From: Zunongwangia mangrovi
Lineage (GTDB): Bacteria; Bacteroidota; Bacteroidia; Flavobacteriales; Flavobacteriaceae
Assembly: GCF_900112105.1 (NCBI RefSeq)
Contig: NZ_FOKV01000011.1
Location: forward strand, 1-58,002
Direction of reading: 5' to 3'
Length of the DNA stretch: 58,002 nt
The notes beneath the pieces are model-generated. The model had not been told where the DNA came from, did not search any database, and worked only from the letters and a program-made list of their open reading frames with translations. The number at the start of each line of letters is the position of its first letter. Position 1 is the stretch's first letter. A program made the translations under genes and the position numbers. Below, piece after piece: positions 54,396 to 58,002 of the stretch.

Positions 54396-55252
54396 ATGTG
54401 TTGAAATATAAATATAGTATTTTACATTACAGGCACTCTGCTGTTTTAGGAGAGAGCTTAATTGTTGGTGTCCTTATTTATTTTGAGCATAATAACTCAT
54501 TATATTTCACTCATTCTAACAGATTAACCAGAATTAAATCTGTCTATGAAAATATCTCTGAAAAATCTATTAAATATTATTTAAAGCAGATAAAATCCAA
54601 CATCTCCAGGCTGGAAAAGAATCTCGATGATTTCTTTATCGCTGATATAAAAGATTCGTTTGATGCCTTTATATCAAATTATATTCTTCCAAGTGATGGT
54701 AGTTCATTGCAGTTTTCTAAAATCCGTACAAATTTTCAATACGAGAAATCAAACAGGCAGATAATAGATTATCTGGTCTCTACATATCTCATCGAAAAAA
54801 AGGAGTCCAGGACTAATAAAGAATATGCTTTAGGACGTAAGTTTTATCAAAATATAGAAAAAAAACTAGGTGTTAATTTAGACCCCTCACTTTTTCAAAA
54901 GAACTATAAATTAAAGAATAAATCCGGTGTCGAATTCAGATTTGATTATGCCTGGCAAAATAAGGATTGGCATTTGGTTAAGCCTTTGAATTTTGATTTA
55001 GCTGATGCTAAGAATATTTCAGAGAAAGCTCATAGAAATATTGGATTAGTTATCGATTTGAAAGAAAAGGCAATCAATGAATCTTTAAAATTTGACTTCT
55101 TAGTTGGAAAACCAAAAAATAAAGAACTTTTTAAAGAATATGATCATTCTATCTATCTGCTTGAAAGCTTCGAAAATTCTAATATAATTGAAGAAGAGGA
55201 AATTTTTAATTATTCTCATCAAGCGATAGACTCTATAATTAGTCATTCTTAA
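54392..55252 (+). CDS. DUF3037 protein, partner of the HipA-like kinase
   Basis: 286 residues. The N-terminus (LKYKYSILHYRHSAVLGESL, then IVGVLIYF) is characteristic of DUF3037. The remainder is helical (LKQIKSNISRLEKNLDDFF) with a second alpha/beta part (EFRFDYAWQNKDWHLVKPLN; LVIDLKEKAINESLKFDFLV). There is no signal or membrane helix. It is translationally coupled to the kinase and likely forms a complex with it, as antitoxin, inhibitor or substrate. Which of these is unknown. Confidence 0.8.
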   Translation: MNVLKYKYSILHYRHSAVLGESLIVGVLIYFEHNNSLYFTHSNRLTRIKSVYENISEKSIKYYLKQIKSNISRLEKNLDDFFIADIKDSFDAFISNYILPSDGSSLQFSKIRTNFQYEKSNRQIIDYLVSTYLIEKKESRTNKEYALGRKFYQNIEKKLGVNLDPSLFQKNYKLKNKSGVEFRFDYAWQNKDWHLVKPLNFDLADAKNISEKAHRNIGLVIDLKEKAINESLKFDFLVGKPKNKELFKEYDHSIYLLESFENSNIIEEEEIFNYSHQAIDSIISHS

Positions 55253-55312
55253 TAAGTCCGTATTTCCCATCAAGTATTGCTTGCAAAGTTAAACACTCAA
55301 AAGGTATTACTA

Positions 55313-55406
55313 CCTAACGGCAACTATTAAAATAGACTACCAAATAACTGGCAGTAAACAGCCTCTTCATGTAAGGTCGTACCGACCACACGAAGACTTA
55401 GTTATT
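55313..55406 (-). repeat. Dispersed palindromic element, copy E (most complete)
   Basis: It follows the lipoprotein gene at 55419. On the minus strand it runs from AATAACTAAGTCTTCGTGTG through the hairpin GGTCG-GTAC-GACC to ACATGAAGAGGCTGTTTACT and GCCAGTTATT, a nested palindrome. The tail then runs to GTTGCCGTTAGGT, which contains an exact GTTRRRY (GTTAGGT). Confidence 0.6.
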
Positions 55407-55418
55407 GTACATAGTATT

Positions 55419-56039
55419 TTAATCGAATTTTGGTTTTTTAGTTCGCATCAGAGCTTTATTTCTTGTGGCGTGATCGTTTAGAGATAAGTAATGAATTGCT
55501 AAAATTAATTGGATATTGGGATCTTTTAAATCAAATGATTTTTTGTCCTTTAATATTTCTCTATAATTAAAATCAAATCCGCCGAAATCACCAGAAGCTT
55601 CTATTCGCTCTGCATATTTTGCAATCCTTGGATTCTCTCTTCCAAAATCCTCTAAAAAATTCTGGTATTTTCCTGTTGATACAGCGGAAAGACTTTTTGC
55701 TTTTGTTCCGCTTGGATAAAATGTTGCTTCGCTAAACATCCAAATTTCATCAAATGTTGATTTTGAAATTTGATTATATAATTCTTTTTGCTGATCAAAA
55801 TCTATGTTTGTCCAAAATCCGTTTCCAGTTGCTTTTAAATATTCGTGAGGTATTTTTCTATAACACTTTTTGAAATCTGAATCCATCGTAATACACATTT
55901 GATTTTTGAAGAATTCAGTGATTTTATTTAAGTCTTTAATCTGTTCTTTAGAAAAATTATTGCTTAAGGCGGTAGTTGAATATTGACTTTTACAAGAGAT
56001 TAAAAATGTGAATAAAAATAGGATATAGATTTTTTTCAT
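55419..56039 (-). CDS. Hypothetical lipoprotein, 206 aa
   Basis: Lipobox FLISC (TFLISCKSQ) is followed by a helical domain (SKEQIKDLNKITEFFKNQMC; DFDQQKELYNQISKSTFDEI) with conserved-looking tryptophans. I do not recognise it. Just upstream, GACGTTAGTC resembles the terminus of a cassette site, and element E follows the stop within 13 nt, so it is one cassette-like unit. Confidence 0.7.
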   Translation of the reverse strand: MKKIYILFLFTFLISCKSQYSTTALSNNFSKEQIKDLNKITEFFKNQMCITMDSDFKKCYRKIPHEYLKATGNGFWTNIDFDQQKELYNQISKSTFDEIWMFSEATFYPSGTKAKSLSAVSTGKYQNFLEDFGRENPRIAKYAERIEASGDFGGFDFNYREILKDKKSFDLKDPNIQLILAIHYLSLNDHATRNKALMRTKKPKFD

Positions 56040-56257
56040 TCTAAGATTCTGACTAACGTCAAATTAGTTTGTAGGAACTAAGGTTGGTAAAAACACCAGA
56101 TATGCTGGTTTTAAGCTCAATTTAGCAATATCTTTCTTTAAATGTTCCAGTAGTTATTATTTTATTCTAGCTAAAAGTTTTCTACTATTAGATAGGTTAT
56201 ACTATCTTAATTAAAGTTACAATGATTTTTATTGCCGGTCATTGATTGCTCGGCATA

Positions 56258-56370
56258 CTATGGACAGTTGCGGGTTAACTAGCCAAGTATTGTCAGCTTA
56301 AAATAAATATAGCTAAAAACATCGAATATCGAAGCATTTGGCCGCAATTGACCATACGCGTTGTTGTACC
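56258..56370 (-). repeat. Palindromic element F
   Basis: The arms GTATGGTCAATTGCGG and CCCGCAACTGTCCATAG (minus strand) are imperfect inverted copies about 70 bp apart. CAGTTGCGGGTT and TAGCTAAAA are shared with element G. It lies directly after the serine hydrolase gene. The remainder of the 56040-56376 gap is AT-rich without genes. Confidence 0.5.
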
Positions 56371-56376
56371 AAGTTA

Positions 56377-57471
56377 TTATTGTTCGAAATTCCCTGCGAT
56401 CAAGGTTTTAAAAAAATCAGTTACCATTGCTTTTCCTGAATCTGAATCAGTATCAACATTTGATAAAATAGTTATGGTGTAATCTGATTTAGGAAAATAA
56501 ATTATTTCTCCGCTTACTCCATACCATCCTCCACTATGACCTAATATAGGTTCATCATAACGCTGATCTACATCTATTCCATATCCTAAATGGGTATTAT
56601 AACCTTTTACTTTTGGCTCAATCATTAGATCTACTGATTTCTTATTTAGTAATTTATAATTGAAAAGACTTTTATTAAAATTGTAAAGATCTTCAACTGT
56701 AGAATAATGAAATCCTCCGGGAGAAGCTTTTGATAAATAGTATATATTATTTTTTAAGGGTTTACTAGTGTCTCCAGCAAATGTGTATCCATTAGCTTTA
56801 TTTTCAATAATAGCATCGATTTCAAATGCAGTAGTATTAGACATATCAGCTTTTTCGAATACGTTCTTTTCTAAGTAATCATAATAATTTTCACCAGTTA
56901 CTTTTTCTATAATTAATCCCAGTAGTACATATCCGGCTGCATCATAATGATATTGAGTTCCAGGCTCCGATAGAAGAGTGTCATTTACAAATAACGGAAG
57001 GAAATCCTTTACTTGTTTGTATTTGAATTTACATTTTTCTAGGAAGTTAGTGACGTAAAAATTAGGAAGTCCGGCTGTATGAGTTAAGAGTTGATCTATT
57101 GTTACCGAGTTTCTTACTTTCTCATTAGGATAATCTTTTAAGTACTTTCCAATTGGAGTATTTAAGTCAATTTTTCTTTGTTCATACAATTGTAAAATTG
57201 CAACTGCCGTAAATGATTTTGTAATTGATGCGATATTGAATTTCATATCAATTTTATTTTTTACATTCAATTCCTTACTAGCTAAACCATAAGCTCTATG
57301 CTCAATAATACTATCATTCTTAGCTACTAAGATGGCGCCTGAAAAATCTTCTGAAGTCAAATCACTCAAGAAGGAATGAATTTTGGAATTAATTTGTGAA
57401 TTATCTTGAGAGAAAAAGTTTAAAGTGGTGAATAAAATTATTAAGGAGATTGAAAATTTAATATAATTCAT
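56377..57471 (-). CDS. Serine hydrolase, beta-lactamase/class C PBP fold
   Basis: 364 residues with a signal peptide (FSISLIILFTTLNFFSQ). The nucleophile motif S-x-x-K is ASITKSF (about residue 83). The third motif is LGHSGGWYG (HSG). The second motif, normally Y-x-N, reads HYDAAGYVLLG, so Asn is replaced by Ala and the Tyr is kept. It is probably a peptidase or esterase acting in the periplasm rather than a true beta-lactamase. A single gene between elements G and F. Confidence 0.9.
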   Translation of the reverse strand: MNYIKFSISLIILFTTLNFFSQDNSQINSKIHSFLSDLTSEDFSGAILVAKNDSIIEHRAYGLASKELNVKNKIDMKFNIASITKSFTAVAILQLYEQRKIDLNTPIGKYLKDYPNEKVRNSVTIDQLLTHTAGLPNFYVTNFLEKCKFKYKQVKDFLPLFVNDTLLSEPGTQYHYDAAGYVLLGLIIEKVTGENYYDYLEKNVFEKADMSNTTAFEIDAIIENKANGYTFAGDTSKPLKNNIYYLSKASPGGFHYSTVEDLYNFNKSLFNYKLLNKKSVDLMIEPKVKGYNTHLGYGIDVDQRYDEPILGHSGGWYGVSGEIIYFPKSDYTITILSNVDTDSDSGKAMVTDFFKTLIAGNFEQ

Positions 57472-57512
57472 AAGTTCGGATTTGACTTACTATAATTTGG
57501 TACAACGGTTTT

Positions 57513-57621
57513 GTATAACGATCAGTTGCGGGTTGGTTAAAAACTAAGATAGCTAAAATTACCGACTTTTATGTTTGCGCGGTTGTGTCCGCAGGACACA
57601 ACCGCGCAATTGTTGTTATAC
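57513..57621 (-). repeat. Palindromic element G with 16-bp perfect hairpin
   Basis: The outer arms GTATAACGATCAGTTGCG (57513) and CGCAATTGTTGTTATAC (to 57621) are imperfect inverted copies whose ends, GTATAAC and GTTATAC, approach the attC arms. Inside is a perfect hairpin (57575-57609; GCGGTTGTGTCC-GCA-GGACACAACCGC plus flanks). Confidence 0.6.
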
Positions 57622-57635
57622 GGTGTTACCCACAG

Positions 57636-58002
57636 TTATTTTTTCAATATCCAACCTATTATTTTGTTCAATGGAGCTTTATCCATTTTATACAAAGATG
57701 TTCCTACAGGTGCATTTTTTTCTGTCAAATAATGGTTGAGATCTTCAAAAACTTTAACTTCAATAAATTCATTTTTAAAGGATTTTATATAATCGGATTC
57801 CAGTTTAGCATTAAGAATTGCGTCGTCAGAACCTACAAAATAAAGTGTAGGAATGGATAAGTTTCTAATGACTGTTTCATAATCTTTTCTGACCAACTCC
57901 ATAAATACATCATCACTTAAAAAGTCTTTAAGAAATTTTAAATATTTGCGATTAAAACCTTTTTTATCAAGTAACTCTTTAGTCTGTTCTTTTATATCTC
58001 TT
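57636..58002 (-). CDS. Alpha/beta hydrolase, C-terminal part (5' end outside window)
   Basis: The frame is open to the window edge (122 codons), so its start lies beyond 58002; an internal ATG at 57902 is not the real start. The visible part carries the acid turn IPTLYFVGSDDAILNAKLES and the catalytic His in FEDLNHYLTEKN, as in S9/BAAT-like alpha/beta hydrolases. The end GWILKK is complete. The nucleophile elbow must lie outside the window. Element G follows the stop, so it continues the cassette-like series. Confidence 0.8.
   Translation of the reverse strand, partial: RDIKEQTKELLDKKGFNRKYLKFLKDFLSDDVFMELVRKDYETVIRNLSIPTLYFVGSDDAILNAKLESDYIKSFKNEFIEVKVFEDLNHYLTEKNAPVGTSLYKMDKAPLNKIIGWILKK

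Noticed and set aside
1-58002. CRISPR array, tRNA or rRNA genes
   Set aside because: No regularly spaced direct repeats, no cloverleaf-like sequence and no conserved rRNA stretch were seen by eye.

Overview
The window is about 58 kb of AT-rich chromosome from a marine or soil-type member of the Bacteroidota, most likely Flavobacteriaceae. The evidence is SusC/SusD polysaccharide utilisation loci, SusD-type lipoproteins, promoters of the TAnnTTTG type, UPF0158 and DUF1508 proteins, and a BfmA/MobB-type mobilisation module. A genus such as Zunongwangia, Salegentibacter or Gramella is only a guess. I see no tRNA, rRNA or CRISPR array.

Region 1 (1-17.3 kb) is a complete carbohydrate-utilisation locus on the minus strand, read from right to left: SusE/F-like lipoprotein, SusC, SusD and GH30 lipoprotein, then a second GH30, sugar MFS porter, DUF5107-TPR protein and GH2 lipoprotein (cut by the window edge). 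A divergent AraC regulator sits at its head. Two copies of one operator plus promoter, with identical internal spacing, lie in front of the two transcription units. This ties the units together and moves the start of one GH30.

Region 2 (17.3-18.5 kb) is an insertion zone: a single gene followed by a large imperfect palindrome (cassette-like), and a dead IS30 transposase fragment. Region 3 (18.6-26.5 kb) is a second SusC/SusD locus without enzymes (SusC, SusD, Ig-like lipoprotein, lipid-binding-type lipoprotein). It is flanked by a divergent AraC regulator and by a LytTR regulator whose receiver domain has lost its phosphoacceptor. Region 4 (26.8-31.5 kb) holds a DUF1508 protein, a multi-PAS histidine kinase with an overlapping CheY-like regulator, and a UPF0158 protein.

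Region 5 (32.6-37.7 kb) is a mobilisation module: SSB, RadC-like JAMM protein, BfmA-like accessory protein, MobB-like relaxase, coupling ATPase and a candidate oriT. No integrase is visible. Region 6 (37.8-49.2 kb) is accessory. It contains a hidden lantibiotic-type precursor peptide split by a nine-A run, a ChaN/Ere-like lipoprotein, an S41 peptidase, an AraC regulator, umuDC head-to-head with an HMCES/YedK gene, an aldo/keto reductase, a frameshifted MFS exporter and a Crp-type regulator.

Region 7 (49.3-58 kb) looks like an array of gene cassettes. Single, functionally unrelated genes, nearly all on the minus strand, are each followed by a palindromic element ending in a GTTRRRY-like sequence (S41 peptidase, two lipoproteins, SDR plus ArsR-type regulator, serine hydrolase, alpha/beta hydrolase). 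A HipA-like kinase plus DUF3037 gene pair on the plus strand interrupts it.
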